DNA of 64,000 nt, taken from positions 845,652-909,651 of the forward strand of contig WMCF01000021.1 in NCBI GenBank assembly GCA_009792885.1, written 5' to 3'. Positions 11,312 to 22,949 of the stretch are shown here, in pieces; within the stretch, counting starts at the first letter, position 1; each line of letters begins with the position of its first letter. The position numbers were made by a program, and so were the translations under genes. This stretch comes from Eremophila alpestris peregrina. Lineage: Eukaryota > Chordata > Aves > Passeriformes > Alaudidae. Below the pieces are notes generated by a model, which was not told where the DNA came from, ran no database searches, and saw nothing but the letters and a program-made list of their open reading frames with translations.

Positions 11312-14075
11312 TTGTGGAAGTGGCAGCTTTGACTGGCACCAGACTGCCATGGCCAAAACACTGCAGCAGGTTTCTCAGAGCAGAATTCTGCCTGAACCCA
11401 GCCTTTTTAGCACAGTGCAGCTGTACAGGCAGAGCAGTAAGCTCTATGGCTCTATATTCACTGGAGCCAGTAAATTCCGCTGTAAAGACTGCAGTGCTGC
11501 CTACGATACTTTGGTGGAATTAACAGTGCACATGAATGAAACAGGACATTATCGAGATGACAACCATGAAACAGATAACAATAACCCCAAAAGGTGGTCC
11601 AAACCTCGCAAACGTTCCTTGCTTGAAATGGAAGGGAAAGAAGATGCCCAGAAAGTGCTAAAGTGTATGTACTGTGGTCATTCATTCGAATCTCTTCAGG
11701 ATTTGAGTGTTCATATGATCAAAACAAAACACTACCAAAAAGTGCCTCTGAAGGAGCCTGTTACACCTGTAGCAGCAAAAATTATCCCAGCTACTAGAAA
11801 GAAAGCATCACTGGAGCTTGAACTTCCAAGTTCTCCAGACTCCACGGGTGGGACACCAAAAGCCACAATCTCAGACAGTAACGATGCACTTCAAAAGAAT
11901 TCCAATCCCTACATCACGCCAAATAACCGCTACGGTCACCAGAACGGTGCCAGCTACGCCTGGCACTTTGAGGCAAGGAAATCTCAAATTCTGAAGTGCA
12001 TGGAGTGTGGTAGTTCTCATGACACCCTGCAGGAGCTCACGGCTCACATGATGGTGACGGGACATTTTATTAAAGTCACTAACTCTGCCATGAAAAAAGG
12101 GAAACCAATTATAGAAGCCCCATCCACACCAACAATAACGTCCTTAGTAGATGAGAAGGTCCAGTCTGTGCCACTAGCTGCCACCACCTTTACATCTCCT
12201 TCCAACACACCTTCTAGTGTTTCCCCTAAATTAAATGTTGAGGTTAAAAAGGAAGTAGATAAGGAAAGAGTCATTGCTGATGACAAAATTAAAGACAAAG
12301 AGAAGTCAAGTGAAGATGAGGAGAAGTATGATATCTCCTCAAAATACCATTACTTGACTGAAAATGACCTAGAAGAAAGCCCTAAGGGAGGATTAGATAT
12401 ATTGAAGTCTTTAGAAAACACGGTGACATCAGCTATAAACAAAGCCCAGAATGGCACACCGAGCTGGGGTGGCTACCCCAGCATCCATGCTGCCTACCAG
12501 CTGCCCAATATGATGAAGCTGTCGTTAGGCTCATCTGGGAAGAGTACACCCTTAAAACCCATGTTTGGAAACAATGAACTAGTATCACCAACTAAAAACC
12601 AGCCCTTGGTGTCTCCACCCAGCAGCCAGACCTCACCTGTGCCAAAAACAAACTTTCATGCCATGGAAGAATTGGTAAAGAAGGTCACTGAGAAGGTGGC
12701 TAAAGTGGAGGAGAAGATGAAGGAGCCTGAAGGAAAGCTCTCTCCGCTGAAGCGTGCGACGCCTTCTCCGTGCAGCAGTGAAATCAGTGAACCCCTTAAG
12801 ATGGAGCCCCCCAATGATGGTGGTCTTAAAAGCCAGCAGAACAGCCCAGTTCCTCAGAGAGATGGCTGCAAAGACAGCCCAACGGTAGAACCTGTGGAAA
12901 ATGGGAAAGAGCCTGTGAAATCCATTGTAGGTTCTTTAAGCAGCAGCACAGCCATCATCACTGACCACCCTCCCGAACAGCCATTTGTAAATCCATTAAG
13001 TGCACTGCAATCTGTCATGAATATTCACCTTGGCAAGGCAGCAAAGCCATCTTTGCCTGCTCTGGATCCAATGAGCATGCTTTTTAAAATGAGCAACAGT
13101 TTGGCAGAAAAGGCTGCAGTGGCCACCCCACCTCTACAGTCCAAAAAATCAGACCACTTAGACCGCTATTTTTATCATGTCAACAATGACCAACCCATAG
13201 ATTTGACGAAAGGCAAGAGTGACAAAAGCTGCTCTTTGGGTTCAGCGCTTTTGTCATCCACATCGACATCTTCTGCATCTTCTTCATCTACAGTGACAAC
13301 AGCAAAGACATCTGCAGTCGTGTCATTCATGTCAAACTCGCCGCTACGCGAGAATGCCTTGTCAGATATATCTGATATGCTGAAGAACCTGACAGAAAGT
13401 CACACATCAAAATCTTCCACACCTTCCAGCATATCTGAGAAATCTGACATTGATGGTACCACAATAGAGGAACCAGAAGAGAGTACACCAGCTCAGAAAA
13501 GGAAGGGACGTCAGTCTAACTGGAACCCTCAGCACTTGCTCATATTGCAGGCCCAGTTTGCAGCCAGCTTACGGCAGACTTCAGAGGGGAAATACATCAT
13601 GTCAGACTTGAGCCCTCAAGAAAGAATGCACATTTCCAGGTTTACGGGACTCTCAATGACCACAATTAGCCACTGGCTGGCCAATGTGAAATACCAGCTC
13701 CGAAGGACGGGGGGAACTAAGTTCCTTAAAAATTTGGACACTGGGCACCCGGTGTTCTTTTGTAATGACTGTGCTTCACAGATCAGAACTCCTTCAACTT
13801 ATATCAGTCATCTTGAATCGCATCTGGGTTTCAGGTTAAGAGACTTGTCCAAACTGTCCAGTGAACAGATTAACAATCAGATAGCACAAGCAAAGTCACC
13901 GTCTGAAAAGCTGGTGACATCCTCTCCAGAGGAAGATATCGGAACTTCTTATCAGTGCAAACTTTGTAACAGGACTTTTGCAAGCAAGCATGCTGTTAAA
14001 CTTCATCTTAGTAAAACACATGGGAAGTCACCAGAGGATCATCTTCTGTATGTTTCCGAGTTAGAGAAGCAGTAG
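10876..14075 (+). CDS. TSHZ3: Teashirt homolog 3, terminal coding exon (partial: start codon is in exon 1 upstream)
   Basis: TSHZ3 is a nuclear transcriptional regulator, known as a repressor that works with CtBP, HDACs and FE65/APBB1. In mammals it is needed for ureter smooth muscle, breathing circuits and corticostriatal neurons. The exon gives 1,065 full codons, and its first two bases complete an alanine codon split by the intron. Human TSHZ3 is about 1,081 residues, so only about 14 are missing. Visible in order: conserved N-terminal acidic/serine block; an 11-serine tract (11280-11312); C2H2-type fingers at 11481-11549, 11664-11732 and 11997-12065; a charged, probably coiled segment (12660-12740); the CtBP-type motif PIDLT (13194-13208); an atypical homeodomain (13503-13706); and two C-terminal C2H2 fingers (13761-13823, 13956-14021). 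It ends SELEKQ and TAG. TSHZ3 is preferred over TSHZ1/2 because long blocks match human TSHZ3 as I know it, including the serine tract and C-terminus. No frameshift or premature stop is seen. Confidence 0.97.
11280..11312 (+). repeat. TSHZ3: in-frame AGC microsatellite encoding 11 serines in TSHZ3
   Basis: Nine AGC and two AGT codons in a row encode eleven serines, followed by CGSGSFDW. The tract is nearly pure AGC with AGT at codons 4 and 11. A serine tract at this place is also known in mammalian TSHZ3. Its codon purity makes it a likely site of length variation between individuals or species. Confidence 0.95.
11481..12065 (+). other. TSHZ3: TSHZ3 region with three widely spaced teashirt-type zinc fingers
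   Basis: Finger 1 (11481-11549) reads C-x2-C ... H-x5-H starting CKDC. Finger 2 (11664-11732) starts CMYC and finger 3 (11997-12065) starts CMEC, each with the same long H-x5-H ending (HMNETGH, HMIKTKH, HMMVTGH). The C-x2-C and H-x5-H spacing and long linkers are the hallmark of the teashirt family and differ from tandem KRAB-type fingers. All zinc ligands are present. Confidence 0.95.
13194..13208 (+). other. TSHZ3: CtBP-interaction motif PIDLT in TSHZ3
   Basis: The peptide PIDLT matches the PxDLS/T consensus bound by the C-terminal binding protein co-repressors. CtBP recruitment is established for teashirt proteins. It sits between the coiled segment and the homeodomain. Confidence 0.85.
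13503..13706 (+). other. TSHZ3: TSHZ3 atypical homeodomain
   Basis: This segment encodes about 68 residues from KGRQSNWNP to YQLRR. The recognition helix reads ISHWLANVKYQLRR in place of the usual WFQNRR core, which is the known vertebrate TSHZ form. The domain is longer than the usual 60 residues. It lies directly before the two C-terminal fingers. Confidence 0.93.
13761..14021 (+). other. TSHZ3: TSHZ3 C-terminal pair of zinc fingers
   Basis: Finger 4 (13761-13823) starts CNDC and ends HLESH. Finger 5 (13956-14021) starts CKLC and ends HLSKTH, a classical C2H2 spacing. Both keep all four zinc ligands. About 44 residues separate them, rich in serine and lysine. Confidence 0.93.
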
Positions 14076-15120
14076 CATTTGCTTTTGATTAAAATAACTG
14101 TAATTTGCTTTGAGGAAAACTGTCAAAGACGCCTTAAAGCTACTGTTTAGTTCTTGGCACATGTTCTTATTTTAACTCCAGAGTCGCTCTGGGCTGAACT
14201 GTTTTGTATAACTGTACAGTGTTTAAATAGAGGTGCATAATCAGCTGTTGTTACTGGTAAAATATGAAGGTTAAAATGCAGTGGTAAGTGTTTGGAACTT
14301 TGTGTAAATTGGATTTAGTTGCTGTGCATCCCTCTGATGCATCAAGCTGCATGCATTAACAGACAGTTTAATTAAGCATTTATAACTAATTCTGGTGCAC
14401 TTTTTCATGTGACCTAAGTGTGCTGGTATTTCTCACCCTATAATCTTTAGCCCTCTGAGTACTTTGAAGCACTTTTGCATTAATTTGGTAAAAATGTAAG
14501 GATATGCTTTTTTTTTTTAGACCCTTACTAGCTTAGTTCTGATTACTAATATGAACCTCCATTTATGCAGAGGTGTCTCACACCTTGAAATTTAAAAATA
14601 TAATTTTCACATTGAAACATAGATGTATATATTGTATAGATTTGAAAATCTCTTATGGAAAATGTGATTGTGGTTAATGCCATTTTCTGTTTTTTCAGCA
14701 TTTTTAGCAGCAGAGGGGTTTGTACCTGATAAGTCCCAGGTATAAACTGTACCTATATATAGTGTATATTTCATTTTTTTTTAGATCTAACGGTTTTTCC
14801 TTTAACAATCAAACATTGTAAATTATGTGAGAAAAGATACCACAGATAGCATTTATAAAGTATTCAGAAACATTATTCTTAAAGCAAAGTATGTTTTGCT
14901 TTGTTTTGCTATACAGTACATCTATATTAAGAGAGGTTCATGTTTAAATTATACATATTTATTAGTGTTGCTATCATTTGTTTGGTTTTTTTTGGTTTTG
15001 TTTCTTGTTTTTTTTTTTTTAAATTGTCTGAAGAAACAGAAGCCACGGACTGCATTCCTGGCATGCATTCTAACTGTTTTGCACAACATGACTTTTAAAG
15101 GTATTTATTAGTAAAAAAAA

Positions 15121-15135
15121 AATAAAATAAAATAA
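15121..15135 (+). terminator. TSHZ3: candidate proximal polyadenylation signals (overlapping AATAAA)
   Basis: Two or more overlapping AATAAA hexamers sit in an A-rich stretch about 1,050 bases after the stop codon. They could give a shorter 3' UTR, but the low complexity of the stretch weakens the call. Confidence 0.4.
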
Positions 15136-15650
15136 AAAAGAGAAAATTCGAAATGAACTCAGTGCTCAAAGGGTTAAATCTATTTGAAAAACTTGTACTG
15201 TATTTCCTAAACATTGATAAAGCCTTTAAAATGTTTGTACTGTAATACTTTGCTTAAAAAGTTATGAGGCATTCTGTGATATAACCTCTTTTACTTATTT
15301 ATAAGCGCTCTTGGTTGTTATTTCCTATTGTAGAATGCCTTTTTATTTCAATTGGTAACTTTCTGTTTTGTTCTGCCTAATTATTCTCCCAAGATTCCAT
15401 ACTGCAGCTTTATCTTTAGGCATATGAAAGGTAACCCGTGGTTACCAGCACACTAAGTGATTCTGTTCGTCTCCATTTTTGGCAGTTAATTTGCAGAAGT
15501 AACTGACAGCTGACACCATATGAGAATCTATGTATAAAATATTGGCATGTAAACAGCACAGACACTGTAATGCACTCTGTGCCCTGTTTTGTTGTTGACA
15601 ATGAAGCACCATTATATGACTCTTCATATAACCTTTTTTTCTACAGCAGC

Positions 15651-15738
15651 ATTAAAATTGTCTTTTTGCTATAATTTTGTGTTGCGTTCACAATTATGTC
15701 TGAAATGTGCTACGACTAACGAGCACATTAAAATTAAA
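15651..15738 (+). terminator. TSHZ3: candidate distal polyadenylation signals of TSHZ3
   Basis: ATTAAA occurs at 15651-15656, 15727-15732 and 15733-15738, followed by T/GT-containing sequence (for example TGTTTATGACTG near 15752). These are the last clustered hexamers before the sequence character changes, so they probably mark the end of the main transcript. Confidence 0.5.
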
Positions 15739-18090
15739 TTGTATGCTATCTGTTTATGACTGAAGCTTGAGTAGGTTTCTTCATCTGCCAGGTGCTGGCA
15801 GTCAAAAGCTGCACATAAATCACTGGAGTTTTAGTGAACTTTAGCATTTAAAGAGCAGGGTAGCACTTATTCAAAGGCTGCATTAACAGAGTTTTTTCCC
15901 CCAGAAGAGATAAATGAGCATTATAACTCCCTTTTAAGCATCAGGTAAGGCTGGCTGTGCAGAGGGGGGTTATCAGCAGTGCATGGCAAAGCAAATAGGT
16001 GTTTTGCTGTGAGTTCAGACCCAGGCAGGCACCACTGCTCACCCGCCTTCCTCCTGGGTGCACTGAGCAGAGTCTGCACCCGAGGGTGTTCCACGGCTCA
16101 GAGAATCCCTTTCCACCTCCCCAGCATTTCCAAATGACAGGAGAAGGAGCCTGAGAGCAGTGACTTCAGCTCTGTGGTTTTGAAGTGAGTCCTCCTCTGG
16201 CCCTACCTGCTGCTCTACAGCACTCCTGGCAGGTAGAGATGGGGAGAGGAGGGGAACAAACACATGCCAAAGAAAAGCAAACAGCCTGGAGCATTTATGT
16301 GATAATGACAGACTTTTACTGGTGTTGACAGGTCATCCCATCAAAACCATTGAAAACAATTTGCATCTTCAAACATCTCTAGTACTGTGCATGTCAAATA
16401 ATGTCTTTTGCCAGTCAGGTGAATTCTGAGTCCAGAGATGGTTACATGGGAACCAAACCCACCATTACAGCACTTCAGCATCCTGAGTGAGAGCTACCAC
16501 CTGAATGTCCAATAAACAGTTTCCTTTCTTTTTCTAAAAACTCCACTGTCTTCAAGGAAGCAAGTAATTGAATCTTTGGTCCTCTTTGTCTTTTCCCCTT
16601 CCTTTCCATTTCCCCATCTTTCTCTGTAATGTTAAAGGCCAGTTCCATGTCTCAAAAATGTGGTTGAGTGTTCTGTTCATTCTACAGCTAAGTGGACCAA
16701 GTGAATGGGATCAGGGCTTTGGAGTTTTTCCTCCTCTTTTGGCTCACACTTGTGTCTGATTTTAAGGTCATTTATGTGTCAATGTTTATGTCCTCAGCTC
16801 AAATTCCAGCAATAAAATCACAGCAGTTTTACTGGTTGACTGTGCCATCCCAGGAGTCCCTCACTTAGCAAGGAAAGGGAACCTGGCTGGCTGAAGTCTG
16901 TCCTGGAGCCTGCCAGGTGCCTGTCCACATTTCTTACAAATACATGATCTCAGTCTAAACCCAGCCAAACTTTTTACCTCTACAGCAGAGAATTCCTCTT
17001 TTGAAAATTATAACAGCTTAAATATAGTATTTGGTAGCAAACCAGAAATTCACACATAAGGAGACTGGCAGATTATTGCATATATTGTCAATCAATGTAT
17101 TTTTAAGATGCACCATTGACTTATAATAGTAATGCTCAAAGCTCTGTGTGCAATCCTGTTATCTGGGACACGGGAGGGAGTAAAAGGAGGAGACTGCAGA
17201 GTCTGCAGGGTTCTTTCCACTTGCTCTTAAAATACAGGCAGGGGATCTGATGATCTGATGCAACCTCCCTGAGCTGGATAAAATCAGTTCCTGGGCCTGA
17301 CTTCCCTGGGTCTGAAAGTGCAGTGAGATGTACCAGGTACAAACTCATGGAGTGACCATATCTGCCAGCGTGCACCAGAAAGGACTTTTTAATGTGCTTC
17401 TTCAAATGTGCTTGAAACTTTGCAAATGAATGGCCAGTCAGGATCCCAAGTTTATTAAAATAAAGTTCAGCTTGCATTTCAGAACCTCCAGGACTGGCAT
17501 ACCAATGTGATTTCACATTATAAAGAATTTAGAGAATCAATGAACTAGAATAATGTTCTTTTCATCCATACACTGGTATATATATTGGCATGGTAACTAT
17601 TAGTGCTAACCAAATCACCAACCTAGCTGTGTTAAGGTAATTTTTTTCCTATTAGACAAACATGAAGGTATAAATGCAGGATTTTAAAATAACCATCTGA
17701 CCCGACACTTGCTTTGCATTTGATATTTTATTTAGAAATATGCAGATTAAGTGCAAGAGAAAACAAAATGCCTCAAGAAAGAGGTTAAAAATGAAATTGT
17801 GATGGGTGAGAAGAGCTTTAAATCACAGGTGTATAAAGGTGACCCTGGTCTAACCCCACCCAAGTAGTGGCTTGTTGCAGCATACTGTATATCTTCCAGC
17901 CATCACATTTATGCAGTATCTTAAAATAACATTTGTGATAAATGTGCAATTTAACTAATTTATGGTGCTATGATGTGCTCAGGGCTACATGCAAGATGAA
18001 AATCTTAAATGGAGCTTGAACAGCTCACTTCACAACAAGAAATCAATATGCCAGATCTTAGAGAGCTGTTCACTGGAGTCAACATTTAGC

Positions 18091-18111
18091 AAAAAAAAAA
18101 AAAAAAAAAAA
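18091..18111. repeat. poly(A) run, 21 bases
   Basis: Uninterrupted A run in AT-rich intergenic DNA. No retroposon body was recognised beside it. Confidence 0.95.
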
Positions 18112-20022
18112 TTCAGGGAATGTATCTTTAAATTTTAGTGAGTAGGAAATCTAAAATTAACTGAAATATGACTTTTAATCTAGCATAAGGAACTGTTTCT
18201 GAAACCAAAATCTTTCTAGAATCTTCATTATATTTTATTTTTGTATTAAAATTGAAAGTATATTATTTTAATTATGCAGGTGCTTTTGTGGTAACCACTA
18301 TGTGCAATTCTTTTTGTCCAAACCAAGGCAGATTAGTATTATCAATATGGGAATTATCTGCTGCATTTAAATATGGCTATGTATTTTGCTATATAAAGCT
18401 GAACATGATATGACTCTGCATGTTATGACAGCAAAAAAATCTGGCTATACTTTGAGATTTAAAAAAATACTGGCATGTATTGAACGGAAGAACCTTTTTT
18501 TAATTTTACAAGTTCTTATTTCAGCTGCAACAGAGAAAAAAAAGAACAGTGGTGCAAGTGGAACAGAGACGACTGGTAATAAAGCTAAATTTAATTAATA
18601 AATTTTGTATTTTAAAGTTTGCCTCCAGAGAGCCTTATATATTTCCTAGAAAAATATCAAATTATTATGATCACTGCTGCCTGGTTTGTTTGGGTAACTT
18701 TTTGTTACAGAAACATGCTGGAGCTTTGCTAGGTGGTGTGTTACCCACACTGCTCCACAGAGCTGGAATACAGGGAATGGTCATAAAACCAGACTTTATC
18801 AAGGAAAGTAGAAAAAAAAATATTTCAAGATCACCAGCTTTTTAAAAGTCACTGGATTGTCCTGTGAGCCAAGGATGAAATAGCAGTTAATATTTGATTG
18901 GATAGTTACTGGTTTAGCATGGAAATACAAATGTGTAACTCCCTTGAGTATCACTAGTAAATGCACACAATCTCCAGGAAAAAAACCCAGTAAATTCTCT
19001 TCTCCTGGGACTCTGTGCCAAGATGTGCCTTCCAGCCCTGGCTTGACCTGCTGTAGGTAAATGAGAGAAGGAGAAATAATTATGGAACTGCCATCTCAAA
19101 CATGAAAGTGGCTCTGTTGGTCGGGGTGTGGTAACAGTGAATTTTGTTGAGTTTTCAGTAATTATCCTGTAATAATGAAAGGCTTGTATATGTTTAAGAC
19201 TATGATATTACAGCCCTCATTGAAGAGTATTTGCATAAGAAGTCAATCCTTTACCAGTGAGAGAAGAAGGAATCAGGGTCATTTAGAGAAGCCAGTGGAA
19301 TTATGTATTAACACATCATTATACACGTCGGGAAGCGCTGGGATAATGGGTGAGGTTACAATCTGTTTCCAGGCCTTGGTTTGGGGCAATAATTTTAACT
19401 AAATGTTCAGCATGGAAACCATGACTAAGATTTACTAACACGTAGCCTGTGCTGTGTTCATTATCTAGTAGGTACACAAAGACGGCAGTGGTGTTCCATA
19501 AATTCATTTTTTTTACATGTAAAAACAATCTTTATGCTTCCTATCCAGCTTACGTGTGAGGGTAGCAGTTTGTTTGTTTGTTTTTCATCTCCACATAACA
19601 ACATGTACGTGGGACACATTAACTTCCTCAGCAGCTGTTGCTTGGTTCACTTTGCCTTATTTATAGCTTGAAATGCACTTCTGGTTAAATAATCTTTTAA
19701 GAGAATTAAAATCAGATAGACTTTTTGGGATAGATGGGTATGTCCAGACCACTCATCAAGTTCATATATATAACCTTTATTGAAATGAAAATACCCAACT
19801 GCAAATCATACTTCCATAGCTCTGTGCCCATCTTTCACTGTGGTAGAGCTTAAAAAGGAAAATTAAAAATTACAACCCAAGGCAGCTATGCCAAAAAAAG
19901 GAATTTTTGAGTAATAATATAACAAGACATTTTCTGCATATCATGTTCTTAAAATTCTCAGCCTGTTTCGAGCCCTAATAAAAGGTTGTCTTAGAGAAAG
20001 GAGTTAAAAATGGCAAGGCCAG

Positions 20023-20054
20023 CCCCAGCCCCATTCCCTGGCCAGGGGCTGGGG
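20023..20054. repeat. GC-rich inverted repeat, 10-bp stem
   Basis: CCCCAGCCCC (20023-20032) and its exact reverse complement GGGGCTGGGG (20045-20054) flank a 12-base loop. This would form a stable hairpin on either strand. It is not followed by a T run and is not in a known transcript, so no function is assigned. Confidence 0.85.
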
Positions 20055-20365
20055 TGGGTGGTGGAGCTCCCAGCTGATAGTGATGTGCTGAAATGATGCT
20101 GTGCCCCCCACGTCACCCACTGGCCTTTCCTGGAGTCACATCAGGCTGAAGACGGGCACTTCTCCCATACACTTAAATTTTGCAAGCAGCAGAGTGGACT
20201 CTGTAACCAAATAGTGAGCTAATTTTCTGATGGCTTACCTCGTGATGCCTGGGGTAAGGACTTTGGTCGCAAGGGAAATGAATTTCAAATGATTTGGCAC
20301 TGTGGAAAAGCCTATATTAGACCTGTCAGCCCCATTCCACTCCCTGTGGAGAAGGTAGTGTCCAG

Positions 20366-20393
20366 ATTTTATTTATTTATTTATTTATTTATT
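20366..20393. repeat. (TTTA)n microsatellite
   Basis: About seven TTTA/ATTT units in a row, ending ATTAAATATC. Confidence 0.95.
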
Positions 20394-20794
20394 AAATATC
20401 GAAAATATAAATGGAGAGAGTAACTTTTAAACTTCAGTATGAGTTAAGAATGAAAAATATTTCTCTATTAAGCTTCAACATATCAAATTCATTCTTGCAT
20501 GGTGAGAAACTGGGGACATGTTTATAGCCATCAGAGTTGTGAGTTAGTGACCTTTCTAGCCAAGGGAAATGAAATTACTTGAAAATGGAATTCTTTTTAA
20601 TTGGCACGTTTGTAGGTGATGGGGAAGGGAAGGGGGTTTGCTGGAGCCTGTGTGCAGTGCACAGCCCGGGAAGAGCTGTAAAAAAACCCTGGAGCCTGTG
20701 CTCAGCTGTAAACCTGTGCAGAGAGGGAGAATGAGGTAGGTGTGTCAGGAAGCAGAGTCATATCCTTGGCTTTTTCTCTCTCTCTCTAAACTGG

Positions 20795-21090
20795 AGGTAC
20801 AGTCACTGCAGTTCCGCCTCAATGACCATGAAACCGAGTCGGCAGAAGCTGAAGGACTCCGCTCCTGAAAGCCTCATCAGGACTTGTCATCGCTCTAATG
20901 AATATCATTTAAATTGCTTTGTATATTGGTGGAGTTTGGATGTCGATTTAATTTGTGCATGTGTTTGAGTTCTTCTGCTTGGCTAGGCTAACAGAGAGCA
21001 ACAGCCTAATGAAAAGTGAGTTGGTGACAGCGTGATGAGCCCCAACCCAATCAAATGTGTTTGAAGGGCTGTTTTGACAGGGATCTTAAA
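20795..21090. promoter_or_regulatory. candidate conserved non-coding enhancer
   Basis: Unlike its surroundings this block keeps several CpG (CCGCC, ACCGAGTCGG, CTCCGCTCC, ATCGC, GTCGAT) and is dense in developmental factor words: TAATGA, GATTTAATTTG, CAATCAAATG, and two TGACAG (MEIS/TGIF type) at about 21025 and 21075. No repeat or ORF explains it. Such blocks near TSHZ3 in other vertebrates are often long-range enhancers, but conservation could not be tested here, so the call is inference. Confidence 0.4.
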
Positions 21091-21299
21091 AGTAGATCTA
21101 GAAAAGAGGAGTAGTGCTTCAGTTCAGTACCATTGTCTCAGGCTAGGATTACTGCTTTTTGTACCTCTGAATGGCTGAACGTTTCCTGTGTGCACTCTGG
21201 CTTGTGCTAAAACATGAAACCATCACAGAATTGTATTTAGAGGAGGCCAGAAGAAGGAGCTCCCCAATTAAATGTCTCTAGAAATTACTGGAGTTCAAA

Positions 21300-21950
21300 A
21301 AATTGTGTTAAATTAATTATTGTGGTACACAGGAAGCAAGAAGGGGCTAACCCAGGAGTTACAGTGTCCATCTCCATCTCTGTGTTGCAGAGGGCAGGCT
21401 GGCAGGGCAGCAGCAGATTAATTCTGCAGGGCAGGGGCTGGCCAGGCAGGGCCAGACATGGACATCTCCACAGTAATTCCCATTTTCTGTGCCGGGAAGT
21501 TGAGTGTGCAACATGACAGAGCTGCAGGGAGGGGCAGGGAAGATGGAGAAATCCTGCAAAATGCATTGCAGTGTTCCATAGGCACCAGGGAGAGGCTGGG
21601 GACAAGAAAAACTGCCCCAGTGTGTTTCATTGTGGCTGTGAGGAGGGAGGTGGCTGGGACTGAGCAAGTCCTTCTCTCCTTTGGCTGTGGCTATGGAGAG
21701 GAGGCTCCCCGGAGGGCACAGCCTGGCTGATACAAGAAGGGCTTGCCCACAGCACGGCAGGGAAGCCAAATCCTCCAGGTGGCTGGCACACTGCCCTGAC
21801 CACACACCAACCTACCTGAGTCACCACAGCAGCAGCACAGACACAATCTCCCAGGGAGATTACTAGAAGTGGGTAAAACAGCCACATCAGCCCTACAAAT
21901 GGTACTAACTCTGCCATCCTCCAAGAAAATGTTCACTTTTTGCCTCTTAC
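21300..21950. other. GC-rich block with overlapping chance ORFs
   Basis: The block is rich in CAGGG, GGCAGG and CTGCC words and so carries open frames in several overlapping reading frames on both strands (up to 148 codons on the minus strand). None shows a domain, splice-site logic or codon pattern of a real gene. It may be an unrecognised diverged repeat. Confidence 0.6.
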
Positions 21951-22814
21951 ATATGTAATTGGAAGGTAAGGGAAAAACAGGGTCTTGATTTTTTTTCTTT
22001 TTTTTTTTTTTTATTTGTCACCATGAAGACAAATCAATTTCCAAAGCAGAGCAGCTGCCAGGAGGGGAAATCCAGACTGGCTCTTCTCCATCCTCTCTGA
22101 AGGCAGCAGAGCACCCCAACACACTCTGCACTTCAGAGGGCTCCAAAACAGACCCTGGGATCCTAAGTGCTAACAAAAAACAAAAAAAAAAAAGCAATTT
22201 TAAAATTTTATGTGAAATTCAACAACAACAAAAGACTGTGGGAAGGAAATTGGGTTACAAGAAAAATCTACAGTCCAGATACCCTTATCTAAGAGATGAT
22301 TAATACATCAGATAAATTGTGCAGCAATGGTTCATGCAAACAGACCCTCCATAATTCTGCCAAAGTCAGTGAGATCAATGTGCTCTGCTGAGTGATTGTG
22401 GCACTGACCACTCAAAAGAAAGCACCTAAGGGCAGCTGTAACTTATGCTGATTTCATACCCCTCATGATTTCAAAATATATGAGATTCTCCAGCTCCCTC
22501 TGAACTAAATCCATGTATAACCCTCAGGAGATGCTTGCTCCTGTGTTGGGTGTGAACATGACCCTTTCCTTCTTCATTGGCCCAGATTCTGTAGATGCCA
22601 TACACTTCTTTTTTTTATGTGATAAATGTTTTAATACAACTGTCACCCCCAGACAGACAAGCTACCATCAATAATTTGAATGCCAAGCCTTCAGTATGCC
22701 TCTTAATTTCAATGTAAGATTTGGGCAGGGTATGGGAACACCCAAAAACCCAAAAGAAAAGAAAGAATTATGTGATAGAAAATGTATGGAAGGATCCAGC
22801 AAGAAACTGTTACA

Positions 22815-22816
<2 letters not shown>

Positions 22817-22878
<62 letters not shown>

Positions 22879-22895
22879 AAAAAAAGAAAAAAAAA
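22817..22895. repeat. very long poly(A) run (60 A, then GA8GA9)
   Basis: 60 uninterrupted A (22817-22876) followed by two more A blocks broken by single G. This is unusually long for a bird genome, where LINE tails are not poly(A). No processed gene copy was recognised upstream, and no AATAAA lies close upstream of the run. Poly-lysine and poly-phenylalanine frames across it are artefacts. Confidence 0.95.
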
Positions 22896-22949
22896 GAGCA
22901 TAAATTCAAAGCATGTGTTTGAGTATTTAATGTTAAAAATATGAATTAG

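Larger units (their letters stand above)
14076..15760 (+). other. TSHZ3: TSHZ3 3' untranslated region (end estimated)
   Basis: AT-rich sequence after the stop codon with many ATTTA-like words and several polyadenylation hexamers, the last pair at 15727-15738. It contains two GCACTTT seven-mers (14397-14403, 14469-14475) that match the seed of the miR-17/20/93/106 family, and one UGUANAUA Pumilio-type word (14624-14631). The distal end is inferred from the last hexamers and from mammalian TSHZ3 having a 3' UTR of comparable size. No transcript data are available here. Confidence 0.65.
15761..20794. other. intergenic DNA 3' of TSHZ3, no gene seen
   Basis: No frame shows a recognisable domain and stop codons are frequent. 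The segment is mostly AT-rich with a G+C-richer patch at about 16020-16260. It contains an A run at 18091-18111, a GC hairpin at 20023-20054 and a TTTA microsatellite at about 20366-20393. In mammals the DNA 3' of TSHZ3 is a long gene desert, and this is consistent with it. Confidence 0.7.

Noticed and set aside
11009..12298. Several minus-strand and shifted frames inside the TSHZ3 exon
   Set aside because: They are shadows of the conserved TSHZ3 reading frame.
17136..17516. 126-codon minus-strand frame
   Set aside because: No recognisable domain or homology pattern, and flanked by ordinary AT-rich DNA.
22709..22909. Poly-phenylalanine and poly-lysine frames
   Set aside because: They are translations of the 60-base A tract.
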